Assembly (NCBI GenBank): GCA_902590245.1
Contig: CACIWG010000006.1
Coordinates: 1-64,000 of the forward strand
Direction: 5' to 3'
DNA from: an uncultured SAR116 cluster alpha proteobacterium
GTDB lineage: Bacteria > Pseudomonadota > Alphaproteobacteria > Puniceispirillales > Marisalimonadaceae
DNA: 64,000 bases
The notes under the pieces: model-generated
Told to the model about the DNA's origin: nothing
What the model saw: only the letters and a program-made list of their open reading frames with translations
Database searches by the model: none
Shown: in pieces, positions 1-10,370 of the stretch
Numbering within the stretch: position 1 is the stretch's first letter
Layout: every line of letters begins with the position of its first letter
Position numbers and translations under genes: made by a program

Positions 1-1376
1 TGGACATCTGATTTTATGATAGTGAGAATTTGTAGAGCTGTTTCTCCACTATCTTTAAGTGTTTTTCTGAACATTAAATCATTGGCTTGTATAGCATTTG
101 TGCCTTCATATATAGGCAAAATTCTTGCATCTCTCATTATTTGAGCGGCTCCAGTTTCTTCAATATAACCCATTCCACCATGTATCTGAACACCTAAACT
201 CGTTACTTCTTGAGCTAATTCTGTACACCAGCCTTTTATAATAGGGATTAAAAAAGCCTCCAATTTCATTTTACTATTTTCCTTACCAGCTTCTTCCATT
301 ATTTCAGCTGAAACCAGGATAAGTGCTCTCATGGCTTCAGTTAATGAACGCATAATTAATAATTGTCTTTTAACATCACCATGACCAATTATTGGAGTCC
401 CTTTTGTCTTATTTAAAGGTATACCTTGTACCCGTGTTTTAGCATATTGAATTGCTTTTTGTCTTGCAGTTTCAGCAATCGCCATACCTTGTAACCCAAC
501 ATCAAATCTTGCTCTATTCATCATTATAAACATATATTCAATGCCCTTACCCTCCTCACCAAGCATATAACCAATAGCACCTTCATTGTCTTCACCATAG
601 GACATTACGGCAGTTGGACTTGCTTTAATTCCTAATTTATGTTCAAGAGAAATACATTTTAAATCATTTCTTTCGCCTAAAGAGCCGTCTTCATTAATTA
701 GATATTTTGGTATGATAAATGTAGATATACCCTTTATTCCGTCAGGCGCTCCTTCTGTTTTTGCTAGAACTAAGTGAATAATATTTTCAGAGAAATCATG
801 TTCACCATAAGTTATGTATATCTTTTGACCTTTTATTCTCCAATTTTTTCCATCATTAATGGCTTTTGTTTTTATGGTACTTAAATCTGTTCCAGATTGT
901 GGTTCAGTTAAATTCATAGTACCTGTCCAAGAACCATTTATTAATTTTGGTAAATATAATTCTTTTTCTTTATCTGTACCAACTAAGGTTAATGCGTCTA
1001 TGAGGCCTTGACTTAAAAGGTTACACAATGCAAATGACATATTTGCACCTTGCCAGTATTCACTCACTGCAGCAGCCATGCGGAATGGCAATCCCATCCC
1101 TTCATAATCAGGATTACTCGAAACTCCTATCCATCCACCTGAGGCTATTTTTTTAAATGCATTTTTAAATCCTGGTGAAGTCTCAACTTCATTATCCTGT
1201 CTTAATTTAGGTGGATTTTTATCACCTTCATGGTTTAAGGGAGCTAAATTTTCGTTAGCTAATTTCCCAGCCTCTTCAAGAATTGAATTCATTAAATCAT
1301 TTTCAATTGCTGAAGGATTATCTAATAAATTTTCTAAAACAAACTTTGTATCTTTTACAGGTGAAACATAATTCAT
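1..1376 (-). CDS. Acyl-CoA dehydrogenase, C-terminus cut by window edge; resembles 3-methylmercaptopropionyl-CoA dehydrogenase (DmdC)-type long ACADs
   Basis: Not in the ORF track because it is partial. Minus-strand translation from ATG at 1376: MNYVSPVKDTKFVLENLLDNPSAIE...GGWIGVSSNPDYEGMGLPFRMAAAVSEYW...MNLTEPQSGTDLSTIKTKA; open to position 1. Confidence 0.88.
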   Translation of the reverse strand, partial: MNYVSPVKDTKFVLENLLDNPSAIENDLMNSILEEAGKLANENLAPLNHEGDKNPPKLRQDNEVETSPGFKNAFKKIASGGWIGVSSNPDYEGMGLPFRMAAAVSEYWQGANMSFALCNLLSQGLIDALTLVGTDKEKELYLPKLINGSWTGTMNLTEPQSGTDLSTIKTKAINDGKNWRIKGQKIYITYGEHDFSENIIHLVLAKTEGAPDGIKGISTFIIPKYLINEDGSLGERNDLKCISLEHKLGIKASPTAVMSYGEDNEGAIGYMLGEEGKGIEYMFIMMNRARFDVGLQGMAIAETARQKAIQYAKTRVQGIPLNKTKGTPIIGHGDVKRQLLIMRSLTEAMRALILVSAEIMEEAGKENSKMKLEAFLIPIIKGWCTELAQEVTSLGVQIHGGMGYIEETGAAQIMRDARILPIYEGTNAIQANDLMFRKTLKDSGETALQILTIIKSDV

Positions 1377-1460
1377 ATCAAATATCTCCTTATAAAGAAA
1401 TGCCATTACATATTGATAAAATCAAGTGTAAATATTAAAACTATATGTAAGGAGTTTAAT

Positions 1461-3092
1461 ATGAGCATTTATGAAACAAATCTAGATCAAAATTTAGCTA
1501 ATTATACAGTTTTAAGTCCATTATCTTTTCTTGAAAGATCTAGAAAAACTTTTCCAGATCAAATTGCGATAGAATATGAAGATTATAAACTTACATATAA
1601 ACAAGCAGCAAAAAGATGTAATGCTCTATCTGAGTTGTTAAAAAGTTATAATGTTAGTAAAAATGATACTGTAGCTGTAATGCTTCCAAATATTCCAGAA
1701 ATGTGGGAGTGTCATTTTGGAATTCCAATGGCAGGAGCTGTTTTAAATGCTATCAATACTAGATTAGATTATAACACTATTAATTTTATTTTAGGTCATG
1801 GGGAAGCAAAGGTTTTTATTTATGATTCTTCTTATTCTGACATTGTAGAAAAAGCTGTTCAAAATATTGAAAACAAACCAATTCTTTTAGAAGTTGTTGA
1901 TAGAGTTGCTGGTTTAAAAAATTCTGAATTTGCTGAAAACCAAAAAATTCTTAATTATGAGAATGAACTGAATAAATTTTCTGATTTAGAAATGGTTTAT
2001 CAATTACCCCAAAACGAATGGGATGCCATTGCTTTAAATTACACGTCAGGAACTACTGGTAATCCTAAAGGCGTTGTATATCATCACAGAGGAGCATATT
2101 TGAATGCTATTGGAAATACTCTTGTTTGGGAAATGCCAATGTTTCCAAAATATTTATGGACACTACCTATGTTTCATTGTAATGGCTGGTGCTTTCCTTG
2201 GACTGTTACTGAAAGAGCGGGGACGCATGTATGTCTCAGACAGCCAGCTGGAGAATTAATTGTAAATGCTTTAATTAAACACAAAGTATCTCATTTAAGT
2301 GGTGCACCAATAATTATGCAAATGATAGCAGATCATTTAATTAGTAATAATATTGATTTAACTCAAGAGATTAAAATGATGACAGCTGGAGCCCCTCCAC
2401 CTGAAGCTGTTTTAGGTAAAATGAAAACATGTGGCATAGATGTAATTCATGTATATGGATTAACTGAAACTTATGGACCTTCAGTTGTTTGTGCTTGGAA
2501 AACAGAATGGAATAATTTAAGTCCAGATGAACAAGCCAAAATGAAGGCTAGACAAGGTGTGCCTTATTCTGTTCAAGAAGATATAAAAATAGTCGATCCT
2601 AAAACATTAAAAAATGTACCTCAAGATGGTGAAACAATTGGTGAGGTCTTTACAAGAGGAAACATTACTATGAGAGGATACTTGAAGAATGAAAAAGCTA
2701 CAAAAGAATCATTTGAAGATGGATGGTTTCATACTGGTGACTTAGGTGTTTGGCATGAAGATGGATATATTCAATTAAAAGATAGATCCAAAGACATTAT
2801 CATTTCGGGTGGAGAAAATATCTCATCTATAGAAGTTGAAGACGCTCTTTACAAACATCCTGATGTCGTGGCTGTTGGTGTTGTTGCAAAACATGATGAA
2901 AAATGGGGCGAAACACCTTGTGCTTTCGTCGAGTTAAGAGAGGGGTCAAAAGTTACCAGCGATGAATTAAAAATACATTGCAAAAACATTCTAGCTGGTT
3001 TTAAAGTTCCAAGTGAATTTCAATTTATTGAAATTCCTAAAACAAGTACTGGTAAAATCCAAAAGTTTAAATTAAGAGAATTAATTAAATAA
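1461..3092 (+). CDS. AMP-dependent acyl-CoA synthetase (medium-chain/AlkK-DmdB-like)
   Basis: YTSGTTGNPKGVVYHH, GWFHTGDLGVWHEDGYIQLKDRSKDIIISGGENISS, KTSTGKIQK motifs. Track start 1413 is TTG; ATG at 1461 is preceded by 'aaggag' and begins MSIYETNLDQNLANY. Confidence 0.92.
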   Translation: MSIYETNLDQNLANYTVLSPLSFLERSRKTFPDQIAIEYEDYKLTYKQAAKRCNALSELLKSYNVSKNDTVAVMLPNIPEMWECHFGIPMAGAVLNAINTRLDYNTINFILGHGEAKVFIYDSSYSDIVEKAVQNIENKPILLEVVDRVAGLKNSEFAENQKILNYENELNKFSDLEMVYQLPQNEWDAIALNYTSGTTGNPKGVVYHHRGAYLNAIGNTLVWEMPMFPKYLWTLPMFHCNGWCFPWTVTERAGTHVCLRQPAGELIVNALIKHKVSHLSGAPIIMQMIADHLISNNIDLTQEIKMMTAGAPPPEAVLGKMKTCGIDVIHVYGLTETYGPSVVCAWKTEWNNLSPDEQAKMKARQGVPYSVQEDIKIVDPKTLKNVPQDGETIGEVFTRGNITMRGYLKNEKATKESFEDGWFHTGDLGVWHEDGYIQLKDRSKDIIISGGENISSIEVEDALYKHPDVVAVGVVAKHDEKWGETPCAFVELREGSKVTSDELKIHCKNILAGFKVPSEFQFIEIPKTSTGKIQKFKLRELIK

Positions 3093-6000
3093 TTAACTAA
3101 CTTTTTTGACAGAGTGCAGGTCAATTTTTCTTAGAAAAGAATCCCATTTCTCTTCGTAAAGCTTGATATTTTTTTCTTTTACGTGACCATATCCTTTAAT
3201 ACTTAAAGCAGCATTTATTAAATCTTCACAAATATTATAATTTGTTCTTGAAATATTTTTAATGATTATATCGATTGTTAATAATGATTTTTCAGCTAAA
3301 GCAACTTCTTTTTTTCTTTCGTTTGTTAGTCCGAAAAAATCAAATTTTGTTCCCCTTAAAAATTTTAATTTTGATAAAAGTTTAAAAACATAAAACATCC
3401 ATGAACCAAACTTAATTTTTTTTAAATGACCTGTATTTTTGTCTCTAATATTTAATAAGGGAGGAGCAAGATAAAAATTAATATTCTTTTTCATGTTTTT
3501 ATTTAAAAAACTATTAGCAAATTCGCCAGATGTATGAAGCCTAGCTACTTCATATTCATCCTTATATCTCATAAAACGAAATAACATTAATGCAGAATTT
3601 TTTGTTAAACTAAAATCAAATTTGTTTTTAAACAGTAATTTCTCTTTAGCGTACAATTTTTCAATAGTTTCTAAATATTTTTTAGCATATTTATCATCTT
3701 GATAATCAGATAATATATTATGAAATTTTTTGATTTTAACTTTTGGATCATCATCACTTAATTTTTCAACTAATAGACCAGCTTTTTTGAAAACTAAAGA
3801 TCGATTTGAAACTAAAAGCCTTCCCCAATTGAATGCATCTAAATTTTGTTGTATTGAAACCCCATTTAGCTTTATAGCTTTTTCTAGGGCATGGTGTGAG
3901 ATTGGAAGAAAACCTTTTTGCAATGCGAATCCTAATAACATTATGTTAGCAGAAACAGTATCTCCAACTAGTTTTTCTGCAAGGTCAGACATATTAATAA
4001 ATTCAATATTTTCTGAGTTTAAATGGTTTTCTAAATGTTTTTTTAACAATTGATCATCAACTGTAGTTCCAGTATAAACGCCAGAAACTCCTACAGGTTC
4101 TACTCTACCATTTATAACTGCTTTAGTTTTATTTAAATTTAGTGTTCTCGTAATTAATGGGGATACTGAAACAACAGCATCACAACCTAATAATAAATCT
4201 GCAGATTTGTTAGGCAGTCTAGCTGATTTTTCATATAAGTTTTTTCTAGAACTAATTCTTATTTGGCTTGTCACAGCCCCATTTTTTTGAGCTAATCCTG
4301 TAAAATTCATAGTTTGAGCCCATTTATTTTCTATTCTACAAGCCATAACAATTATCGCTGAAACAGTTGAAACTCCAGTCCCACCGATGCCAGCCATTAC
4401 TAGGTTGATATCTTTATTCAATACATTTGGTTCATGAAAATATTTTTTTAAGATTGGTAAAGCTGGATAAGATTTTTTGTTTTCCGTAAAAATCTCATTT
4501 TGAGGAATGCTTATAAAACTAGGACAAAATCCTTTTATGCAAGAATAATCTTTATTGCAAATGCTTTGATCAATTTGTTTTTTTTCTCCATCAAAATGTT
4601 TTAGAGGCTTAACTCCAACGCAATTCGATTTTTCTGCACAATCACCACAACCTTCGCAAACGTCTGGGTTAACAAAAATTTTTCTTTCACGATCCTCAAC
4701 ATAACCTCTCTTTCGTCGACGTCTTAATTCTGTAGCACATGTTTGTACGTAAATAATTGCTGTAACACCTTCAATTTCTCTAAGTTGTTTTTGAATTGGG
4801 ATCATTTCATCTCTATGTGCGATAGTTACTCCATCAGCAAAAAGCTTTAGTTCAGAGAATTGCTCTGGTTCATCTGATATGACAAAAACTTTTTTAACTC
4901 CTTCAGCGGTTAGTTGCTTTGAAATATTCCATGGAGTTCCTCCTCCTATGGCTGATTGTCCACCAGTCATTGCAACGGCGTCATTATAAAGAATTTTAAA
5001 AGTTATATTAGTTCCTGTTGAAACTGCTGCTCTAATAGCGAGTGATCCAGAGTGAGCATAAGTACCATCTCCAATATTTTGAAAAGAATGTTTTTTTGTT
5101 GAAAAGGGAGATCTTCCAATCCAATGACCACCTTCACCTCCCATCTGACTAAAATTAGTTAATTTGTCAGGATGTAAAAAATAGCCAATCGAGTGGCAAC
5201 CTATTCCTATACCTACTATTTCGTCATCCATCATTTTAGTCCCAGAGTTATGAGGGCATCCAGCACAATACCAGGGACTTCTTGTTGCCACAGACGGAAG
5301 ATTATCTCCAATCAATTCATTTTTTACTACTTTTTTTAAACTGATATTATTATCTAAGTTAATTTTTTTTATTAATGCATCAGCTATAATATCACTAGAA
5401 AGTTCTGCAATTTCAGGTATTAATTTTTCTTCAGTTTTCCCATCAAATTTACCTGAGAGGATGGGTTTTTGATCATGGTTGTAAAGAATATGGGCAACTT
5501 GTTCTTCAACGACAGCCCTTTTTTCTTCAATAACAAAAATTTCTTTATATCCATTAATGAAATTTTTTATTTCTTCTCCATTTAATGGCCATGGAACTTT
5601 ACAAGAAAAAATTCCAATACCATTTTTTTCAGGATCTATGATACCAATACTCTCTAAAGCATCTATAGTTTCTGTGCAGGCTTTTCCTACAGCAATTATT
5701 CCAAGATTTTTATCTTTTGGATTTCTTATAATTTTATTAATCTTATTTTGAAAAATAAAATTTTTTGAAGCTGGCAATCTTTTAGTAAATAAAGTTTCTT
5801 CTCTATCTAGAGCCGACTCATGTTTTTGAATATGAACATTTTCAATATTTAAGAGATTTTTAAATTTTGGTCTTAATGATGTTAAATCAACAACAGCACT
5901 CGAATCTGCTGTATCAGCTGTTATTTTTAATCCAACACAAATACCAGCATATCTTGACAATTGATATGCTTGAAGTCCCAAAGGGACAACTTCATGGACA

Positions 6001-6542
6001 TTGGCAGGATAAAATATTGGAATGCCAGCAGATATTAAAGATTGTTCGGATTGATATGCTAATGTTGAACTCTTTCCTATTGGGTCATCAGCAACTGCTA
6101 ATAACATTCCGCCCAGTTTCGAGGAACCTCCCATATTTGCATGTCTAATTGCATCCATGGCTCTGTCTAACCCAGGTCCTTTACCATACCAAAGTGAAAA
6201 GACCCCATCAATTTTTGGTTGATCATACAACTGTATCATTTGGGTGCCCCAAGCTGCTGTTGCAGCTAATTCTTCATTTACGCCAGGTTGAAATACTATG
6301 GCCTCATCATTTAAATATTTTTTAGCTTTATTTAATTCTAAATCCAAAGTTCCTAAGGGTGAACCAGGATAGCCACTGACGTAACCTTGTGTCTTAAACC
6401 CTTTTTCTTTATCAATACGTGATTGTTCTAATAAAAGTCTAACAAGTGCCTGCACTCCATTCATAAGAGCCAAGTCTGATGATTTAGTATAACAATCTGA
6501 AAGTTCAATAGTATTCAAATTTTGAAGTTTTTTATTTTTCAT
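3093..6542 (-). CDS. Indolepyruvate ferredoxin oxidoreductase, fused alpha/beta
   Basis: 1149 aa; CxxCxxC Fe-S motifs (CEGCGDCAEKSNC, CIKGFCPSF), N-terminal pyrimidine-binding and TPP regions (GIGCHSIGYF, GDGTYAHSG), C-terminal gamma-type domain (GIGGTGVST). Confidence 0.93.
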   Translation of the reverse strand: MKNKKLQNLNTIELSDCYTKSSDLALMNGVQALVRLLLEQSRIDKEKGFKTQGYVSGYPGSPLGTLDLELNKAKKYLNDEAIVFQPGVNEELAATAAWGTQMIQLYDQPKIDGVFSLWYGKGPGLDRAMDAIRHANMGGSSKLGGMLLAVADDPIGKSSTLAYQSEQSLISAGIPIFYPANVHEVVPLGLQAYQLSRYAGICVGLKITADTADSSAVVDLTSLRPKFKNLLNIENVHIQKHESALDREETLFTKRLPASKNFIFQNKINKIIRNPKDKNLGIIAVGKACTETIDALESIGIIDPEKNGIGIFSCKVPWPLNGEEIKNFINGYKEIFVIEEKRAVVEEQVAHILYNHDQKPILSGKFDGKTEEKLIPEIAELSSDIIADALIKKINLDNNISLKKVVKNELIGDNLPSVATRSPWYCAGCPHNSGTKMMDDEIVGIGIGCHSIGYFLHPDKLTNFSQMGGEGGHWIGRSPFSTKKHSFQNIGDGTYAHSGSLAIRAAVSTGTNITFKILYNDAVAMTGGQSAIGGGTPWNISKQLTAEGVKKVFVISDEPEQFSELKLFADGVTIAHRDEMIPIQKQLREIEGVTAIIYVQTCATELRRRRKRGYVEDRERKIFVNPDVCEGCGDCAEKSNCVGVKPLKHFDGEKKQIDQSICNKDYSCIKGFCPSFISIPQNEIFTENKKSYPALPILKKYFHEPNVLNKDINLVMAGIGGTGVSTVSAIIVMACRIENKWAQTMNFTGLAQKNGAVTSQIRISSRKNLYEKSARLPNKSADLLLGCDAVVSVSPLITRTLNLNKTKAVINGRVEPVGVSGVYTGTTVDDQLLKKHLENHLNSENIEFINMSDLAEKLVGDTVSANIMLLGFALQKGFLPISHHALEKAIKLNGVSIQQNLDAFNWGRLLVSNRSLVFKKAGLLVEKLSDDDPKVKIKKFHNILSDYQDDKYAKKYLETIEKLYAKEKLLFKNKFDFSLTKNSALMLFRFMRYKDEYEVARLHTSGEFANSFLNKNMKKNINFYLAPPLLNIRDKNTGHLKKIKFGSWMFYVFKLLSKLKFLRGTKFDFFGLTNERKKEVALAEKSLLTIDIIIKNISRTNYNICEDLINAALSIKGYGHVKEKNIKLYEEKWDSFLRKIDLHSVKKVS

Positions 6543-6619
6543 AATAAAATTAACAAGCTTGTTTTAACTTATTAACATATTACAATAAAATTATATATTA
6601 AGTCACATGATAATTAAAA

Positions 6620-8284
6620 ATGTTACCAAAATCTCTAAATTATGATCATCTTTATAACACATTTAATTTAAATATCCCCTATAAGTTTAATATAGCAAGT
6701 GCCACTATTGATAAATTTGCTAACACAAATCGTATAGCTTTAAAAAACTTAAAATATAATGGAGAGTTTGAAAATTTATCTTTTAGATTTATTCAGAAAA
6801 AATCCAACCAATTAGCTAATGCTTTAGATAATTTGAATTTAAATAAAAATGATAGAATTGGTATTATTTTAGGACAGTGTCCTGAAACTTTAATAAGTCA
6901 TATTTCATGTTTTAAAAGTGGAAAAATTTCAATCCCCTTATTTAATTTATTTGGAATCGATGCTTTGAAATTTAGACTAATTGATTCATCGGCATCAGCT
7001 GTTATATGCGATGAACATGGACTAGAAAAATTAATGAAAATTAAACATGATCTTCCGTCATTAAAACACATCATATGTACTGACAAAAAAGAAAGTGACA
7101 ATGACATTTTATTTTTTGATGGCTTGTTAAATAGATCTAAAGACGAATATAAAAATGTTAATACTAATTCTGAAGATCCTGCTTTAATTATTTATACATC
7201 TGGAACAACTGGTGATCCAAAAGGAGCTCTTTTACCACATAGAACATTATTGGGGCATATTCCTGGTGTAGAAATGCCTCACGAATTTCTATCTTCTGAT
7301 CTTTCAAATAATGACTGTTTTTGGACTCCAGCGGATTGGGCGTGGATAGGTGGATTATTTGATGTTTTATTACCTTCTCTTTATTTTGGTATACCTGTTA
7401 TTTCGTTTAGAAGTTCGAAATTTGATCCAGAATTTACATTTGATTTAATGGAAAAGCTTGAAGTTAAAAATACTTTCTTACCACCAACCTCTTTAAAAAT
7501 GATGAAATCATTTAATCTATATAAATCACGAGACAAACTCCATTTAAGAACTGTAGGATCAGGTGGCGAAGCTTTAGGTGAAGAGTTATTAAATTGGGGA
7601 AAAGAAATTTTGAATGTTGGGATCAATGAATTCTACGGTCAGACAGAATGTAATTTAACTGTTTCTAACAATGGACTAATAATGAAGCAAAAACTTGGTT
7701 CAATTGGAAGACCTGTACCAGGACATAAAGTAAAATTAATGAAAGATGATGGAACATTTATTTCAAAAAGTGATGATGAAGGTGAAATAGTTGTTCAAAG
7801 TAATTCCCCATCAATTTTTTCAGGCTATTGGAATAATGATAAAGAAACTCATAAGAAAATTATTGATGGATGGTTACATACAGGTGATTATGCTACAGTT
7901 GATGATGAAGGATATTTTTATTTTAAAGGAAGAAAAGATGATTTAATTAACAGTTCTGGATACAGAATAGGACCAACTGAGATAGAAAATACCATACTAT
8001 CACTTCAAGAAGTTGAAATGGTAGCTGTAGTTGGAGTTCCAGATGAATTAAGAGGAGAAATAATAAAAGCTGTGATTGTACCTAGAGAAAAATCCCTACT
8101 AAAAAACAAAAATGAAAACTTAAAAGATAAAATTAAAGAACATGTGAAACAAAATCTAGCAGCTCATGAATACCCAAGGCTTATAGAATTTGTTAAGGAA
8201 TTACCATTAACAACAACTGGAAAAATTAAAAGAAATTTAATAAGGAAAAATCATATAGAGGTTAAAAATGAGCGAAAAATATAA
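6620..8284 (+). CDS. AMP-dependent acyl-CoA synthetase (acetyl/medium-chain CoA ligase-like)
   Basis: YTSGTTGDPKGALLPHR; GWLHTGDYATVDDEGYFYFKGRKDDLINSSGYRIGPTEIE; TTTGKIKRN. Confidence 0.9.
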   Translation: MLPKSLNYDHLYNTFNLNIPYKFNIASATIDKFANTNRIALKNLKYNGEFENLSFRFIQKKSNQLANALDNLNLNKNDRIGIILGQCPETLISHISCFKSGKISIPLFNLFGIDALKFRLIDSSASAVICDEHGLEKLMKIKHDLPSLKHIICTDKKESDNDILFFDGLLNRSKDEYKNVNTNSEDPALIIYTSGTTGDPKGALLPHRTLLGHIPGVEMPHEFLSSDLSNNDCFWTPADWAWIGGLFDVLLPSLYFGIPVISFRSSKFDPEFTFDLMEKLEVKNTFLPPTSLKMMKSFNLYKSRDKLHLRTVGSGGEALGEELLNWGKEILNVGINEFYGQTECNLTVSNNGLIMKQKLGSIGRPVPGHKVKLMKDDGTFISKSDDEGEIVVQSNSPSIFSGYWNNDKETHKKIIDGWLHTGDYATVDDEGYFYFKGRKDDLINSSGYRIGPTEIENTILSLQEVEMVAVVGVPDELRGEIIKAVIVPREKSLLKNKNENLKDKIKEHVKQNLAAHEYPRLIEFVKELPLTTTGKIKRNLIRKNHIEVKNERKI

Positions 8285-9572
8285 ATTCGATACTATGTCC
8301 TTACATTCTGGGCATGTGCCAGATAAGGAAACTGGTTCAAGAGCTGTTCCTATCTATCAAACGACATCCTATGTTTTTAAGGATACCGATGAAGCAGCTG
8401 CACTATATAATATGGAGGTAGGTGGACATTTATATACAAGAATTTCAAACCCAACAATAGCGACTTTAGAGCAGAGATTAGCTTCTTTGGATGGAGGTGT
8501 AAGTTGTGTTGCTTGCTCAAGTGGGATGGCTGCAATGCATTTAGTTGTAACAGCGATATGTTCAAGTGGAGATCATATTGTAGCATCAAATAAAATGTAT
8601 GGTGCTAATATTAATTTACTTCAGCATACGATGACAAGGTTTGGAATTGAAACGACATTTGTCAATCCAAATAACTTAGAAGAAATTGAAAAAGCAATTA
8701 AGCCAAATACTAAATTAGTATTTGGAGAAGTTATTGGAAATCCTGGTTTAGATGTCATGAACGTGCCTGAGGTTGCTAAAATATGTAAGAAAAAAAATGT
8801 TCCTCTAGCAATAGATGCTACATTTAATACTCCTTATTTAATGAAGCCTATTACATATGGAGCAAATATAGTTATACACTCATTAACGAAATGGATAGGT
8901 GGACATGGTATTGCAATTGGAGGTGCTATAATAAATGGAGGAAACTTTGATTGGGGAAATAAAGAAAAATTTCCTACAATATCAGGGTCCCATTTTGCTC
9001 TTAATGGAATAAGTTTTTGGGAAGAATTTGGACCATCTGCACTAACTGCCAAAATTAGAGCTGAAGGCATGTATAATTTTGGACCATCATTATCTCCAAA
9101 TAACGCTTTTTATATTTTACAAGGAATAGAAACACTTTCATTAAGAATGAAAAAGCATATAGAAAATACAAAAATGATGCTAGAATTTTTAAAAGAAAAT
9201 GAAGCTGTATCTTGGTTGAGACACCCCGATTTACAAGATCATCCAGATCATAAAATTGCAAAAAAAATCTTACCATTAGGATCTGGATCAATAATTGTAT
9301 TTGGTATTAAAGGTGGAAGAGATGCTGGTAAAGCATTTATTGAAAATGTAAAGCTTTCTTCTCATTTGGCAAATGTTGGTGATGCAAAAACATTACTTAT
9401 TCATCCAGGTAGCACGACACATTCACATTTAAGTTCTGAAGCAATGAAGATGTCTGGGTTAACTGATGACTTGATAAGACTTTCTGTTGGTTTAGAAGAT
9501 ATTGAAGATATCAAAATTGATTTTGAAAAAGGCTTTAAAGCTGCTGCCAAAATCTTAAGTAAGAGAAGTTAA
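8268..9572 (+). CDS. metY: O-acetylhomoserine sulfhydrylase-like Cys/Met-metabolism PLP enzyme
   Basis: PIYQTTSYVFKDTDEAA, YTRISNPT, PLP-lysine motif HSLTKWIGGHG, GNFDWGNKEKFPTIS; SD 'agagg' upstream; overlaps previous CDS by 17 nt. Confidence 0.82.
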   Translation: MSEKYKFDTMSLHSGHVPDKETGSRAVPIYQTTSYVFKDTDEAAALYNMEVGGHLYTRISNPTIATLEQRLASLDGGVSCVACSSGMAAMHLVVTAICSSGDHIVASNKMYGANINLLQHTMTRFGIETTFVNPNNLEEIEKAIKPNTKLVFGEVIGNPGLDVMNVPEVAKICKKKNVPLAIDATFNTPYLMKPITYGANIVIHSLTKWIGGHGIAIGGAIINGGNFDWGNKEKFPTISGSHFALNGISFWEEFGPSALTAKIRAEGMYNFGPSLSPNNAFYILQGIETLSLRMKKHIENTKMMLEFLKENEAVSWLRHPDLQDHPDHKIAKKILPLGSGSIIVFGIKGGRDAGKAFIENVKLSSHLANVGDAKTLLIHPGSTTHSHLSSEAMKMSGLTDDLIRLSVGLEDIEDIKIDFEKGFKAAAKILSKRS

Positions 9573-10370
9573 ATGTATAAAGACTTCAAAGGCAATAAAG
9601 TTTATCTCTCAACTGGAGGTCTAAATTTAGTAAATGATAAGGAAACATTATGTTTTGTTCACGGAGCTGGACAAAATCATTATTCATTTACACAACAAAT
9701 TCGATATTTTGTCAGTCAAGGATATAACGTTGTAGCTCCTGATTTTCCTGGTCATGGTTTTTCAGAAGGTTATCAAACTACTTCAATTGAAGAAGATATG
9801 TTGTGGCTTTCCGAATTATTAGCATTTCTTAAAATTGAAAAAGCTACTTTTATTGGTCACTCACAGGGATGTTTAACTATTCTTGAATTAGCAGAAAAAA
9901 AACCTGAACTAGTAATGGGTTTAGTATTCGTAGCTGGAGCAATGTCAATTCCTGTAAATGATTTCTTAATTGACACTTCAATTAATAATCCAGAAAAGGC
10001 GTATGATCTCATGGTTACTTGGGGACAGGATATTTATGGCTCTTTTTCTATATCGGATTGGCCTGGACATAATCATTTAGCTGAAGGTAACGCGGTCATG
10101 AAAATGAATGATCCTTCAGTATTATCGACGGATTTAAAGTCATGTAATTTATATGAAAACGGTAAACAAGCTGCTTCAACAATAAATATAAATTGTTTAG
10201 CTGTTTTAGCAAAATTTGATATGATGACACCCCTAAAAAAAGGTCTTCAAATGGTAGAAAATATTAAGCAGTGTGATTATAAAATTTTAGAATGTGGTCA
10301 TTTTCTTCCAATTGAACAACCTAAGGAATTAAACGCTCTTATTAAAAATTATCTTAATTCTTTGAAATAA
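9573..10370 (+). CDS. Alpha/beta hydrolase
   Basis: FVHGAGQNHYSF oxyanion region, nucleophile elbow GHSQG, C-terminal His (CGHFLPIEQP). Confidence 0.88.
   Translation: MYKDFKGNKVYLSTGGLNLVNDKETLCFVHGAGQNHYSFTQQIRYFVSQGYNVVAPDFPGHGFSEGYQTTSIEEDMLWLSELLAFLKIEKATFIGHSQGCLTILELAEKKPELVMGLVFVAGAMSIPVNDFLIDTSINNPEKAYDLMVTWGQDIYGSFSISDWPGHNHLAEGNAVMKMNDPSVLSTDLKSCNLYENGKQAASTININCLAVLAKFDMMTPLKKGLQMVENIKQCDYKILECGHFLPIEQPKELNALIKNYLNSLK

Noticed and set aside
3730-6148. Several plus-strand ORFs (3730-4053, 5557-5751, 5867-6148) inside the IOR gene
   Set aside because: All are shadow ORFs of a well-supported 1149-aa protein on the other strand.
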